Source: Capsaspora owczarzaki ATCC 30864
Taxonomy: Eukaryota > Opisthokonta > Filasterea
Reading direction: 5' to 3'
DNA: 64,000 nucleotides
NCBI RefSeq assembly: GCF_000151315.2
Contig: NW_011887308.1
Coordinates: 125,649 to 189,648 of the forward strand
The translations under genes were made by a program, and so were the position numbers. How positions within the stretch are numbered: the stretch's first letter is position 1; each line of letters opens with the position of its first letter. The notes below the pieces were generated by a model. The model did no database searches. It was not told the origin of the DNA and saw only the letters and a list, made by a program, of their open reading frames with translations. This document shows, in pieces, positions 46,801 to 58,571 of the stretch.

Positions 46801-49106
46801 ATGAACCAGATCTTCATCCGCACCCACAAGGGCGAATACGGTACCAGCGCAACAGTGATGCTTCGGTTCTCGTGTTGCTTTGTGCTTTTTTTTTTCCCAA
46901 GCTCCTTTTGGTGCTCCGTTTCATTGTTCCGGCTTGTTTGTTGGATGCTGCGAAATGCTCACTGCTTGTGTGTGATTGTCGATCTGCGCGACTGCAAACC
47001 CCCCCCCCCATTTCCCCCCTTCTGTGCATGTGTGTGTTTGAATTGTTCCAGTCGGCGGTGAAACCATTTATGGGTAAAGTCGGTGCATTTTGAATTGATC
47101 GAGCTTTTTAATGGTGTTTTTTTGTGTTTTCGCTTTGATTGTTCCACATGGCAAATGCTGATGATTCCGTGTGTCGACACAACAGAACCGTGTACCTGAA
47201 CCTTGCCATCCCGCTGCCGGCCAAGAGTCTCGAGCTCCGTGTCAAGGGCGTCGAGCGCAGTGAGTTCGATTTGGTTTTGGCGGTTTTTTTTTTTTTTTGG
47301 TTTTTTTTTTTGCGGGCTTTGATTCTCACTACGCGCCTTGCTATGGTTCTGGTGCTGCTGTTGCTGCTGTTATAGCGAAATGGAACTATGTGCACTACGA
47401 GTCCGTGTCCGACGGCCAGGGCGGCACGACCCAGCGCCGTGAGATTCGCGAGCACGCTGGCAAGAAGGAGTTTTTCAAGGTCAAGATTGTCATGTACGAG
47501 TACCCGACCATCTTCACTCCAGGCTACTTTGCCTACCCGTTCCAGTTCACGCTGCCTGCGAACTTGCCAGGTGAGCGAGCGCGAGGGACCGCGAGGGGAC
47601 TGCGAACGTGCCGTGAGAGTGCGCGAGAGCGCTTCTCACACTGAGCGCAATGCAAATGCAGCTGCCAGCCAATGCTCACCTTCATCCTCTCGTTCGGGTT
47701 CACGCTGAGCACAGGTGTCTTTATGAAGCACAAAAAGTCGCGCGAGGACACCAGGATGAAGGCTGAGATCTTTTACAAGGTTTGGGTGCTTGTCAATTTG
47801 CTGCTGGTTTCCACCCCCTGCCTTTGCTCAACTCCTTTCAAAAACTAATGTGCCTCGCTTGAATGCTTGCTTTGATGAATGCTGCGTAGATCAAGGCCAC
47901 CCTGGACATCCCCGGAACCAAGCACGACCTCAAGATCACGCAGCCGCTTGTCATTCACGAGCGTCTTGATCTGGCAATTGCTCCGCAGCACTACACCAAG
48001 AACGGCACTGTGCGCCTCTTGTGCTGCATTCCGCGTGGCGATGTCAATGTCGAGGCATGGATGGACAAGAATGCATACATGGCTGGTGAAACGGCCCAAA
48101 TCCACGTTCGTGTCCAGAACGGCTCCAAGTCCAACATTGACAACTTTGCCGTCAAGGTATGGTTTTGTCTGGTGCATCGTTGATAGAAGGGGCAGGTCCA
48201 AGGAGGAGCTTGTAACTGTGCCTCACAAACGATTCCAACAAACCGCCGCCACTTGCTTTTTTGCTCTGCACCCGTAGCTGATGCGTGTCATCACCATTAC
48301 AAACGGACATGGCGCTTCTAAGGTCATCACCGATACAGTTGCTCAACAACAGTATCCTGGATGCCTTGCTGGAGAGAGCAAGGAGAGGTATGTCACAGTG
48401 TCTCCTTCGCTCGCTGGCCATGGTGCTTTGTTCTGGACAACTTGCTCACTCTTCTGCTCTTCTGGTTGACGTTAGTGACATTCCTCTTCCTCTGGTCTCG
48501 AAAAAGGGTGCTCGTGGCGCCATCAAGCCTGCGACGACGGCTGGCCTGGTCAAGGTGATTGTTTATTGGTTGATATTTTTCACCTTTTTTTGTTTTTCAA
48601 CATCAACTCATCACGTGCTACTTTTTGGAATGGTTACTTCGACTTCCCCGCTCCCGGCTGCGTCCTTCAGTGCGTCTATCATGTCGACATCGAGATGCAG
48701 ATTCCTTGGGTGAGTGATGACTTGCTTTTTTTGCTTTTTTTTTCTTTTTCTTTTTTTGGTCGGTTTTTTTTTTTTGGTTGTTGTTTCTGTTCTGCACTTC
48801 AACTGACTTCTGGGCAACACCTGTGGGTCAATCACGGCAGGCTCCTGATGTGGAAATCCACGCTCCGGTCAAGATTTACGCGCCAGCCAACTTTGCTTGG
48901 GCTCAGTGGCAGCCTCCGCAGTGGGCCGCTCAAGCGACCATCCAGCCCGTGATGGGCGATCTGTCCGTTCCCCAGGCAGTCCTTCGTAAGTTAGGGAGCA
49001 AACTACTTTGAAGGATGCGAGTGAATTCTTCAATCGCTCATTGCTTTGCTGTTGTACGAACTTGACTTCTGCAGAGACCCAGTTTACCGGTCTGCCCGCC
49101 TTCTGA
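46801..49106 (+). CDS. Alpha-arrestin (arrestin domain-containing protein)
   Basis: Eleven exons (46801-46840, 47052-47073, 47186-47259, 47376-47570, 47715-47779, 47890-48156, 48278-48387, 48476-48554, 48671-48709, 48841-48985, 49075-49106) join in frame to about 355 residues. The N-terminal arrestin fold shows EYVGGETIYGTVYLNL, LRVKGVERTKWNYV, KEFFKVKIVMYEYP and YPFQFTLPANLPG. The C-terminal fold shows VRLLCCIPRGDVNVEAWMD and YMAGETAQIHVRVQNGS. Exon 2 is only 22 nt, and exon 9 is 39 nt. Alpha-arrestins are adaptors that bring NEDD4-family ligases to cargo through PPxY motifs; I see no PPxY here (only a PPQW near the end), so direct WW binding is doubtful. The tail ends FTGLPAF and is short. 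Confidence 0.85.
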
Positions 49107-49319
49107 TGATTTTTTTCAGTGCTCTCACCCGTGCGTGTGGGTGAGTTGATGTTTTTGTTTTCAGGCATGTCAACGTACCATGAGTAAATCGATAAGAGTA
49201 AATCGCTCGATGACCATAAATCACAAATCGAACGAAAAAATCGATCAATTACAATAAATTACAAATCGAAAAACACAACAAACAAGCGAGAAATATACGG
49301 GGAAAGCAAAAACTGCAAT

Positions 49320-50964
49320 TCATAAATACGAATTCTGAACAATGGTGAAGGAATCCACCAGCGAGTGGTCGACGGCATTGTATTGCTCGACTTCGAGGTG
49401 GGTGTCGTTCCAAAACGTCAAACGTGCCCAGCCGCGAGCGTAGCTTGCGTCCCAAAAGGCGTCGTACTCACGTGGGGGAACAGTGAAGGGATCTGGGGAG
49501 GCAACGCCACCAACACCGCTCTGGACATGCACGACTCCTTTGCCACGGAAATTGACGTAACTGCGCTGGATCAGCTTGCCCTGGGCAACCGGATGGGTTC
49601 GCATGTAGTGGTGCGTGTGACCAGACAAGTACAGGTCCACGCCATATTGGAGCAGCAGTCGCTCAATGCCATGCTGCGGGTTGCCAAACCCATACCGAAT
49701 GGCTTCGGCTTCGTCGTTGCACTCGGCGTCCGCGGCTTTCGTGCAGTACATGGCTCGATGGCCCATCACCACAATCCAAGGTGTTTCGGATCGGTCGACG
49801 GAGGCCAAGTCCTTTTCCAGGAACTGAATCTGCGGTTTGACGAGCGACCAAACCTAAGAACAAGCAAGCAGGCACAAGCAGTCAGACAGTGGTGTTGTTT
49901 GAAATTGTCGATTCGGGTGACGGGGAAATGAATTGGCTTACCTCGGGAAGAACCCATGCGTCCGTGTCCAGCAACACAAAGTGAACGCGCTGAACATTGA
50001 AGGAAAAGTAACGAATGGAGGACGAGCCCGAGGCGGCCGCCAGGGCGTGCTGCCCGCCGTAGCGCATGAGAAAGTTGTGATACTTGTACCGAGCAGTGTG
50101 GTTGGCGGCTTCGGACTCTGACTCGTGGTTGCCAACACCGAAAATGTACGGCACACTCGCAGCGATAGGCTGGATGTCGTTCAGAAAGCCGTCGCTCGAC
50201 GCACCGCAGTCGTTCGGAGGACCGTAGGCAATGTCGCCATAGTGAATGACGAGATCGTGCGCCCCAGCCTTGGTGTCTTGAATGAGCATGGGAATAGAAG
50301 TCACGTCCATCTGAGATCCCATGTCGCCAAAAACGGACGCCACCAGTCGAGGCGCGGTATGGTTGACCGTTTTGAGCGCAAAGACGTCGCTCCATGGTCC
50401 GTCCGCATGGCATGCAGCACGATAGTACACGGTGGTGCCTGCAGTGCAGACATCGAAACGTGAGTGCAAGTCGCGCTCTGGCAGATTTGACTCGGGTTGC
50501 CCAAACGAGAATCTCAAAAACCCAAAGTCTGAAACAGATGTCTCTCAAACCTCGCAAAACAACAAAAAACCTCGAAAACTCAGAAACACACCTTGTGGAA
50601 GGTCGTTCAAAACAACCGAGTGCAGAAACCGCTCGTGTTGCGCACATGGTGCTGCTTCTGACGATGCTCCGTCCGCGTCTGTGAACAGGACTGGCATGTC
50701 CTCGCCCAGCACGGTCGTCGTCAGCGCTGCGGGGTCTGGCGCGAGGCCGAACTGGACGAACGAGGCTGCTGCGTTGTTGCCAAGCGTTACAAACTGAATG
50801 ACGTAGCTCGTCGGTCGCAGCAGCCGAGTCCCGCCAAACACAACATGGACTTGCTCGGGTAGGTTGGACGCGACTGTCGCGGGCAGCGCAGCAGCGAAAG
50901 GCGCGAAGGCAGACGGTGCCACAGCGATGATGCAGAGCAGCAGCAGCACCACGGCGACCTGCAT
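49320..50964 (-). CDS. Secreted purple acid phosphatase-like metallophosphoesterase
   Basis: Three exons (50964-50592, 50438-49942, 49853-49320) give about 467 residues. A signal peptide (hydrophobic residues about 3-21) leads into a fibronectin III-like N-terminal domain ending HSVVLNDLPQG. The catalytic domain carries the five metal-binding blocks of the family: FGDMG, YGDIAYG, GVGNHES, MGHRAMYC and SGHTHHYMR. These bind an Fe-metal pair that hydrolyses phosphate monoesters at acid pH in the secretory route, lysosome or cell surface. Possible N-glycosylation sites are present. The gene is convergent with the alpha-arrestin (213-bp spacer) and divergent from bL34m. Confidence 0.93.
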
Positions 50965-51384
50965 TGGTTGCGACTCTCTCCGTCTCAGTCTCTGTCTCAG
51001 TATCTCGCTCAGTCTTCTTGCTCACTGTCTATCGCTTCGTGGAGGAGAATGACAAACGATTCGAGTGCACCGAGCGCTTAAAGAGCGCACAACAAGCGTC
51101 AGTATGACGGGAACAGCTGGAATAGTCAAGAAAACTCAGACTGGCTTTGCAATTGAAATGTGAAATTGGTGCTTTTATGCTTTAGTTTCTCACTCATCAG
51201 ATGAACAGTGAACAGTGAGTGAGAGTGAGTGAGATTGAGTGAATGATGTTGCTTGTCTGAGTTGCTTTGCTTTGACTCGTTCAGTCCTTCCTTTTTCTTT
51301 GTTGTGTTTTTTTTTTTTGCTTTTACTTGCCAATCTCCCAACTCTCCCTTACAAAGCAAAGCACACTTTCTACTATTGTTCACA
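50965..51384. promoter_or_regulatory. Bidirectional promoter region
   Basis: This 420-bp spacer lies between the acid phosphatase start (minus) and the bL34m start (plus). It includes GAGTGA-rich repeats (51213-51240) and a T run. No certain core element was seen. Confidence 0.4.
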
Positions 51385-52236
51385 ATGCTTGCTACACGCT
51401 CAGCAGTGCGACTTGGCCGAGCAGCAGCAGCAGCAGCACTCGCGTCTCCATCGCAGCAGCTACAGCGCTTGACTGCCAGCAACTTGACCGCACCACTCCA
51501 GCAATCCCAACAACAAAGGTACAAATGAAAACACGGCCCATCACATTCATGAACGAGTCAGAGTCAGAGAGTCAGAGTCAGAGTCAGAGTCAGAGTGTGT
51601 GTGAGTGAGTGTTTGAGTGAGGATAGAGACGGACAACAAACTGGCTGGAGATTGCATTGAAGGGCACATGGCCAATGCACGGCCCACTGCAGCCGTCTTC
51701 CCCCACCCCCACAAACCCCGATCCGACTCCAGGATCAAACTGAGCAGAGCCTTGGTCTCTCGCAATGATTTGGACTGACGACAAGTCCGCCCCGACTGTG
51801 TGTGTGTATGGTTTTCACTGTGGTTCACTGTTGGACTTGGTTTTTTTTTTTTTTTCTTATTGCTTTCAGGTCGTTCTCGTCGCTGCTGCTCAATGGTGGC
51901 AGCCGACTCCGGATGGGCCCGACGGGCGCATTGTCACTGTGCTCCTCGTCATCATCATCATTGTCGCCGTCGTCGTCGTCGGGGGCGCTGCTGGGTGCAT
52001 CCACTGCAATCACCGTGCAGGGCGGATCGCTCGGTTGCGCCGCGCCGCGTCTCGCTGCCAGTGCATTGCTCGCTGCGCCAACCTGCGTGCGCCATGCCAC
52101 GTTCGGACGAGAGTACCAGCCGTCAAATTTGAAGCGCAAGCGAAAGCACGGATTCTTGCTGCGCATGTCGACGGCGGCCGGCCGACGTGTGCTGCTCCGA
52201 CGACGGCTCAAGGGCCGCCGCAAGCTCAGCCATTGA
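51385..52236 (+). CDS. MRPL34: Mitochondrial large ribosomal subunit protein bL34m
   Basis: Exons 51385-51518 and 51870-52236 give about 166 residues. The last about 45 are bL34: [19 protein letters not shown], then [17 protein letters not shown] and GRRKLSH. The first about 120 residues are Ala/Ser/Leu/Arg-rich without acids near the start, fitting a mitochondrial presequence with a low-complexity Ser run. The mature protein is a small basic component of the mitoribosome. The intron (351 nt) contains a GAGTCA tandem repeat. Confidence 0.93.
51556..51613 (+). repeat. GAGTCA/GAGTGA short tandem repeat in bL34m intron
   Basis: Six-base units (gagtca, drifting into gtgagt) repeat through the intron just downstream of the donor site; similar GAGTGA-type repeats recur in PDI intron 1 (57575-57664). 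Confidence 0.75.
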
Positions 52237-52502
52237 GGATCGCGGGGCAACAAAGACTTTTCTATCGAACAGATCTAACAAGGATGCCTTGTGCTTGGCA
52301 GGTTCGTTTTCCCCTTTGCGTTTGAACGAGAATGGATGGAAAGAACCAATGCTTTTTGTTTGTGTGAAAAAAAAAATTGTCTAAAATGTCTCAAACTGCC
52401 TCAAAGATACAAACCCAATCTAACCATGACGCGCAGAGGGGAATCTTGATTCAATCAAGACCAAAGAAAAAAAAGGGGGCGAAAACGACTCTCTGAGAAG
52501 GG

Positions 52503-53783
52503 TCAATTTGGATCAAAACGATGAAAAACAAAGATTTTGGGTGTGGGTGTGGGTGTGCTCGTCCCCGTGGTGGTTGCACTCGTCGCCGCAGCTGGACTAG
52601 CACGAGACAGCGCTGAAGTAGATGAGGGCGTTGTAGTAGTAGAACTGGTTGCCGCAGCTTGGCTAGCACGAGGCAGAGTCGAGCTACTTGACGGCGTCGT
52701 GGCTGTGACAGCCGCCGCGGCTGTACTCGTCGTCACCGCAGTTGGACTGGCACGAGGCAGAGGTGAACTTGTCGAGGCCGGTAATGTTTGAAGTGCAGGA
52801 AGAGGGGAAGGGCGGCTTGCCATCTGAAACTGACGTCTTACGACAGGTGCGACGGATGGGGTCGTGCTGGCTGCTGGATGAGCGCGTTGTTGTGCAACGT
52901 GGGTGCGATCAGCCGACGGTTGATGCTGGTGAGTCGTGTGCGACGTTGTCTGCAGTTTCTCCGCGGGCAGCCAGAAAAGGTCGGCTTTGCTCTGGGCTGG
53001 GCCAGAGTGTGAATTTTTGCCAAACCATGCGGAAAGAGCCGCGATGGAACTGCTCATGGCCTGAAGTTGTTCGCGAATCTCGTCGCGCTTGCGCTCGTGA
53101 TGTTCCTGGGCTTTTTCATAGGCCAACTTTTCCGATTCAAGCTTGTTGGTCTTCGCAAGCAAGCTTTCCTTCAAGGTTTCCCGCTCCTTAAGCCGCCTCT
53201 CAAAAGCTAAAATGCAGCGTTCTCGCGCTGCGTGCCATACGATTGAACGTGCCAACAAAGAAATAACCCAAGGCCATTCATGAGATTGGTGGCAGTTCCA
53301 CACCCTTTTTTGTTTCTTTCTTCCTTCTATTTCCTGTCTTGTCCAGCTTACCTTCCCAGTATTGAGCCAACCCTACGTCCACAGACACTCGCATGTCGAA
53401 AAATTCAGGGCCAAATAGTTTTCCGCGCGCATCCTGCAACGAGAAGAAAGTCAGCAACGACAGCGACCTCGCAAAAGCGGCCAGCAACGCGTCGCGGCGA
53501 CGTACACAGTCTGGACAGAGCCATGTGCCTGCAGGCACCTCAGAATAGTTAAGACAAGGCAGATGGAATGAAGAGGTGCACGTGTCGCACATGAGCAGGT
53601 CCGAATCGGGCACGATCAGTTTGCAAATGTCGCAATCCTCCCGATGTCCATCAATGAGTGGTGCTTCAATGTTGGAAGCCGCAAGATCCGTGGGTGGGGA
53701 GTCGGGGCTCTGAAAGCAACCGTATCTCCAAAAGTCAGAAACAATGTTCATGTTGACCATTGGCCAACGAAAGAAGAGCAAAC

Positions 53784-53814
<31 letters not shown>

Positions 53815-55620
53815 TACAGAGTCCACTTCATTGGACTGTTCATCATCCTTGTCGGCGTCGTGATCACTGTCTTTGTCGGCTTCGCGATCACTGTCTTTGT
53901 CGGCTTCGCGATCACTGTCGTTGTCGGCTTCTCGATCACTGTCTTTGTCGATTTCGTAGTCGCTGATTTCGTAGTCACTGTCTTCATACGTGTACTTTCT
54001 CGATGCTTTTTTCTTTAGCTTGGACTTGCGCTGAGGTTTGACATCAGCGCGGGTTGATGGCTGAAGCAATCCCATTCGTGGTTGCTCGTCGTCCGAATCG
54101 GAATCGGAAGAAACAGACGTCTTGTGCTTGGGTTGCCGCCGCGAGGCCTCCTCGGACGAGGCTGCGCTGCGTTTTGAATGAACTTGTACAGCGAGTTTGG
54201 TGGCATGAGCATCTGAATGCGGATTCCGACTCTGGGATGCAGGGGAGTCAACCCTGCTTTGGCCGACCGAGGAGGCAGGAGTCGAAGAGGCCATACCATC
54301 AGACTCGACATCACGTGCAGCCCGCGCAAGAGCGGTGGTCTTCATGGAAGGTCGCAGATCTAATGCGCGGTATGCGCCCAACTTTATCTGCTCCGGTGTG
54401 GGAGGAGGACTCGGAAGCTTCGAGTCGTTCCCCCGAGCGGGACGGGATGGCGACGCACCCGATCTGCGCGCAGGCATGGCAGGAGACTCTGTTTCGTCCT
54501 TCGGAGGCGCGTGGGCGGTGGCGTCGTGAGCGGGTGTAAATGCTGCCTTGTTGTCGTTACTCTGCGTCTGAGCCGCAGTTGCGCGAGCAGTCGCGGCCTT
54601 GCCGCTAGCCTGGTCTTCATTCTCGGCTTGCGAGCCCAACAGCACCAAACGACGCGCTTTACCGCCAACTGCAGTACCGTTGCTCGGACGCGCGAGCATG
54701 CTCGTGGATTCCGTTACAGTGGTTTTCGGCGGCGTCAGCTGTCGAGATGCCGTGCGCATTGGACGATTGGGCGAAGTCGCGCTGTTGGACGTGCTCTCAG
54801 AGCTCGAGCTTTGGTCTAGGCGGATTGATGAATATGCTTGAAACCCTGAAAGCCCTGTCGGCAAGCCGCGAGGGGTTGCCTTCTGATGCACGGGCTGAAC
54901 AAGGCGGGGCTGCTTGCTTGGGTGAGCGGTCGGTCCATCGCGAGCCTCGTCGCTTGCATCGCGTCGCCGTTTTTGCGTGATGCTAGCGGGCTCATCGCTG
55001 CTTGACGCTGATACCCGACCGAGACTACTTGCCGACGCGGTGGGCACGGATCGGGTGGTTGGCAGCTTGGGTGCTGGCGGTGGGGGTGGCATGTCCCTCG
55101 TGCCCACAGTCGCCAACTTGGCCCCAGCAGGCGGTACCACAGCGTGCCACTTGACGACAGCGGACGACTTGGCTGTGGATTTGGCCGGCTGCATCATCAA
55201 GCTCGCGCGCGTGTCCATCTGGTCCAAGTCCGGCGAATCGAGTGTAACGAGGCTGACAACCTCCTGTTGCTCAGTGTCGCCGCCGTGGTTGCCAAGCAGC
55301 AACGACGGACGAGGAGTAGCAGAAGCAGGTGACTGGGCCTCAGCACGGACAGGGCCAGGGGACGGATTGGTGGCGTGCGCCTGAGCCGGAGCGACAACGG
55401 GTGGGACAGTCCTCACGGCCACCGACGGCGATGGTAGCTGCGGCAATGGTGCTGATGAGTGAGTTACAGAGAGGCTCTGCAGCGACGGTGCTGCGGCCGA
55501 GGCGCTGTGAGACGCATGTGCTTGGCTGCGCCTCCGTTGCAGGATGGCTGGGCTGGAAGAGATTGAAAAGCGGTTTGTTGCAGGCTCAAAAATAATGTCA
55601 TCATCATCGGGTTGTGACAT
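52503..55620 (-). CDS. PHD-finger protein with long disordered N-terminus and coiled coil
   Basis: Exons 55620-53818, 53709-53352 and 53206-52503 give about 954 residues. The Met of MSQPDDDD is taken as start. The first 600 residues are Ser/Pro/Ala-rich, ending in imperfect eight-residue repeats (DREADKDS type). A canonical C4HC3 PHD finger follows (CDIC, MCDTC, SFHLPC, WLCPDC; about 628-672), a fold that often reads histone H3 tails. After it come a segment with FGPEFFDMRVSV, a basic coiled coil (FERRLKERETLKES onward) and a Ser/Thr/Pro-rich C-terminus with repeated LPRAS / ALSRAS units. A nuclear chromatin role is inference. Intron 1 has a 29-base A run on the plus strand, i.e. a T run directly after the donor. 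Confidence 0.85.
53784..53812 (+). repeat. A run of 29 (T run in the PHD gene intron)
   Basis: On the gene's strand this is a T run beginning five bases after the donor dinucleotide, unlike ordinary pyrimidine tracts, which sit near the acceptor. Confidence 0.85.
53843..53960 (-). repeat. Tandem 24-bp coding repeats (Asp/Glu/Lys-rich) in PHD gene
   Basis: Four to five near-identical 24-base units encode DSDREADK-type repeats at the end of exon 1; the unit sequence is visible as gatcactgtctttgtcgg on the plus strand. Confidence 0.8.
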
Positions 55621-56172
55621 GGCGATTGATGATGGGAGGTCCCGGGGAGGGGGGAAAAAGAAGGAAGGAGAGAGACGGGGCGAAAGCGGGGATGATCTGA
55701 AAAAAAAAAAAAGGCGGGAACACAGCAAAAAAGGTAGGACTGCCAAATCCGAATCTGTCAAATACAAATGCGACTGAATTACGAACTGATCAGGCTACGA
55801 ACTGCGAAATGACAGGACGAATAAGTGTTGGAGACAAAGTACAAATGTCGAAACAATCCAGCCGTCTTCAAAGCCCGATTTCGCACGTTTTGCACGGTTC
55901 AAGCGAAGCTAGCCAGCCTCGCGCCAGGAAATGCTACTTGAAAGGGTTATCAATTTTAATGATGCTAACACAAACAAAAGATTATTCGGGGCGACAAAAC
56001 CCCACAAAAAAAAAGGGGGGGGGGCAAAGAAAACCAAAAGAGACAGAAGGGGGGAGCAGCCAACAACTGCTTCTCTCCGTGTCAAGAACATGGTTTTTGA
56101 AAGCAGGGCACGAAACGAGAACGAAACGAACAAAATGAAAAGGGTTGCGGGGGGGGGGATACCCATTCTCAT
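55621..56172. other. Intergenic region between PHD gene head and PDI tail
   Basis: It contains an A run near 55699-55711, a G run near 56017-56025 and another G-rich stretch just after the PDI stop codon. No gene was seen. Confidence 0.45.
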
Positions 56173-58144
56173 TTAAAGCTCGTGGTCGTGCGAGTGACCG
56201 TGGTGGTCGTGGTCGTGGGCATCACCAGTCTCGCCGAGGGAGGCATCGACAGAGTTGGCAACAACGTACTTGTGGAGCTCGTCGTACTCGCGACCACCAG
56301 AGTAGTCGACGACACGGCGGCCAGCACCAGCGGGGTAGAACTTGAGGGTGGGGAAGCCCTGGACGTGGACGGAGGCGACCTCGTTGGCAGTCGAGTCCAT
56401 CTTGGCAATGACAACGTTGTCAACGTTGTCGAAGGCGGCAGCGAGCTTGTCCCAGATGGGGACGAGCTTCTTGCAGTGGCCGCACCAGGGGGCGTAGTAC
56501 TCGACGAAAACGTTCTTGGTCTCGTCGTGGACGAGCTCGTCGTGGTCGCGGCCAGTGAGGACGCGGACGCCAGTGCCGCTGTAAGGCTGGGGCTCCTCGG
56601 ACATGAGGTAGCGGGAGAGCTTGCCCTCAAAGTAGCTGGTGGCGAACGAGATGAACGACTCGGCCTCGAGGTTGAGGGGCTCCATGCGGTACTTTTCGAC
56701 CTCCTCGCCGAGCTTGATGAGGCGGATGTCGGGGGTGGACTTGACGCCAAAGTAGTCGGCAATGCGGGCAGAGGTGGGCTTCTCAAAGTCGACAATGACA
56801 AAGAGAGCGCGGCCCTTGAACTCGGCGGCAGCCTGGCGGAAGCCGCTGAGGGTGGTCTTGGACTCCTCGGAGGTGAGGCCGTTGAGGAAGATGAGGACGT
56901 GGGTCTTGATGTCGCCGCCGAAAATCTTGGGGGCGCTCTGGTCGGTGAACTCGACGGCGAGCGGCAGGCTGTTGGCCTTGATGAAGCCCTGGATCTGGAG
57001 GGAGGCGAAGGGGCCGTCAAAGACGACGCGCTCGGGCTCCTCGGGGAACTTGCGGAAGAGAACGACAGACTCCTCGGTGATGGCAAACTTGCCCTGGATG
57101 GACGAGTCGTCAACGTTGACAACGGCAAACTTGGCGTCGTCCATGGCGTCGGCAACAGTGCTCAGCTGGGCGATGGCGGCGTTGTTGTCGCCCTTGAAGA
57201 AGCCGACAACGGCGAGGTCGTTGGCAGCGACAAAGGCCTCAACCTCGTCAACAGCGGTGAGGGTGGCGATGGTGGGGCCGGTCTTCTTCTGGACCCAGTT
57301 GAAAATGTCGTTGGCAGTGCGGCCGCCAGTGTAGTCCATGGGGTTGCCGTTCTTGAAGAACTTGAGGGTGGGGTAGCCGCGGACCTCAAACTTGGAGGCA
57401 GAGGCAGAGTGAACAGTGGCATCGAGCTTGGCGAGGGCGACGGGCGAGCCGGCAGACTTCAGGCGGGTGGCAGCCTCAGCGTAGTGGGGCACGAGGCTCT
57501 TGCAGTGACCGCACCAAGGGGCGTCTGTTTTTTGGAGCACAAAAAAAGCAGGCCAAGGAAGGAAAGAGTGAGGAAACAAAGTGAGTGAAGTGTAGAGTTT
57601 TTGATTGTGAGAGTGAGTTTGAGTTTGAGAGTGGGAGTGGGAGTTTGAGAGTGTGAGTGTGAGTGGATGGGCTGATGCACCAATTCACTCACGCCCAAGC
57701 AGTGTGTGAAACATTATCCAAATCCCAAGGGAGCTTCAACTGAGACACGATAAAACCCCCGGCATGTTGTGTTTGCAGACCAAAGTTGCTCATGCATGCG
57801 CAAACACTTGGTTCAATTCGAGGCATGGCTTCACACTGCACACTGTTTGCGTTGAGTGAGGGCTTTGCCGTTGCAGCTAAACTCAAAAAAATGAAAAAGA
57901 AAAAAAAAGGAACGATCGTTCTTTTTTTCTTTTTTTCTTGCTATTGTTGCTTGTTGCTGTTGAGACGCGCTCTCGTCCATTTCCGCCTGAGACTCTCATT
58001 CGCTGCACCAAAGTGTCGACAGCATCTGGTCTCTGCTGCCTGTCCCCGATCAGCAAAACGCACGCCTCACTTGAATGAAGCCGTGTTTTCAATTTTTTTA
58101 TTTTTATTTATTTTTTTTTCTCCTGCAAATGAAAACCTGCCACG

Positions 58145-58183
<39 letters not shown>

Positions 58184-58571
58184 GGGTTTATGATGTGGCA
58201 CGGATAATTTTTTTTTTTTTTTTTGCTTATTCACAGTGGTGTTCTGTCGCGCATTTTGTGTGCGCGCGGTGCTGGCAGTGAAGCGCTCTATTGGCAAAGG
58301 CCAAAGCGAAAGAAACGCTCGACTCGGAACACGATCAACGAAAGAGAGACCGCGAGAGTCGAGCGCGATGGCGGGAAAACAAAAAAAAAAAAAAAAAAAA
58401 AAAAGGGATCTTTCACTTACAGAACTCGACGAGGATGAACTGGTTCTCGGCAATGACCGAGTTGAAGGTGTCGTCGGTGAGGACAATGACGTCCTTCTCG
58501 TCGACGTCAGCGCCGCGGATGCCGGCGACAAAGAACGCGAGCACGAACGCGATCGCAAAGAAACGGTTCAT
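56173..58571 (-). CDS. Protein disulfide isomerase (a-b-b'-a')
   Basis: Exon 1 (58571-58421) and exon 2 (57524-56173) give about 500 residues. A signal peptide (MNRFFAIAFVLAFFVAG) precedes the a domain with YAPWCGHC (Cys 55 and 58; the Tyr codon is split by the intron). Then come b and b' domains (FIKANSLPLAVEFT and onward) and the a' domain with EYYAPWCGHCKKL (Cys 398 and 401) and the cis-Pro of GFPTLKFYP. It oxidises and rearranges disulfides in the ER. The C-terminus is His/Asp-rich and ends HSHDHEL, so the last four residues read DHEL rather than the usual KDEL/HDEL. Codon use is very biased, suggesting high expression. The 896-nt intron carries GAGTGA repeats and a 37-base T run (plus strand). 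Confidence 0.96.
58146..58182 (+). repeat. T run of 37 within PDI intron 1
   Basis: This is the longest homopolymer in the window. On the gene's strand it is an A run; further runs at 58209-58225 (T) and 58381-58404 (A) flank it within the same intron. Confidence 0.9.

Noticed and set aside
46801-49106. VPS26 (retromer) as identity of the arrestin-fold gene
   Set aside because: The N-terminal YVGGETIYGTVYLNL and RGDVNVEAWMDKNAYMAGE motifs match alpha-arrestins; VPS26-specific segments are absent.
49766-51025. 419-codon minus-strand frame overlapping the acid phosphatase
   Set aside because: The real gene uses a different frame with two introns and carries all five metal-binding blocks; this frame is Arg/Ser/Cys-rich noise.
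56182-57588. A 468-codon open frame on the plus strand opposite PDI
   Set aside because: It is the exact antisense of PDI exon 2 and is open only because of strong codon bias; its translation is Val/Leu/Glu/Gly-rich with no known motif.
57786-58193. Open frame within PDI intron 1
   Set aside because: It is driven by homopolymers and lies inside a well-supported intron.
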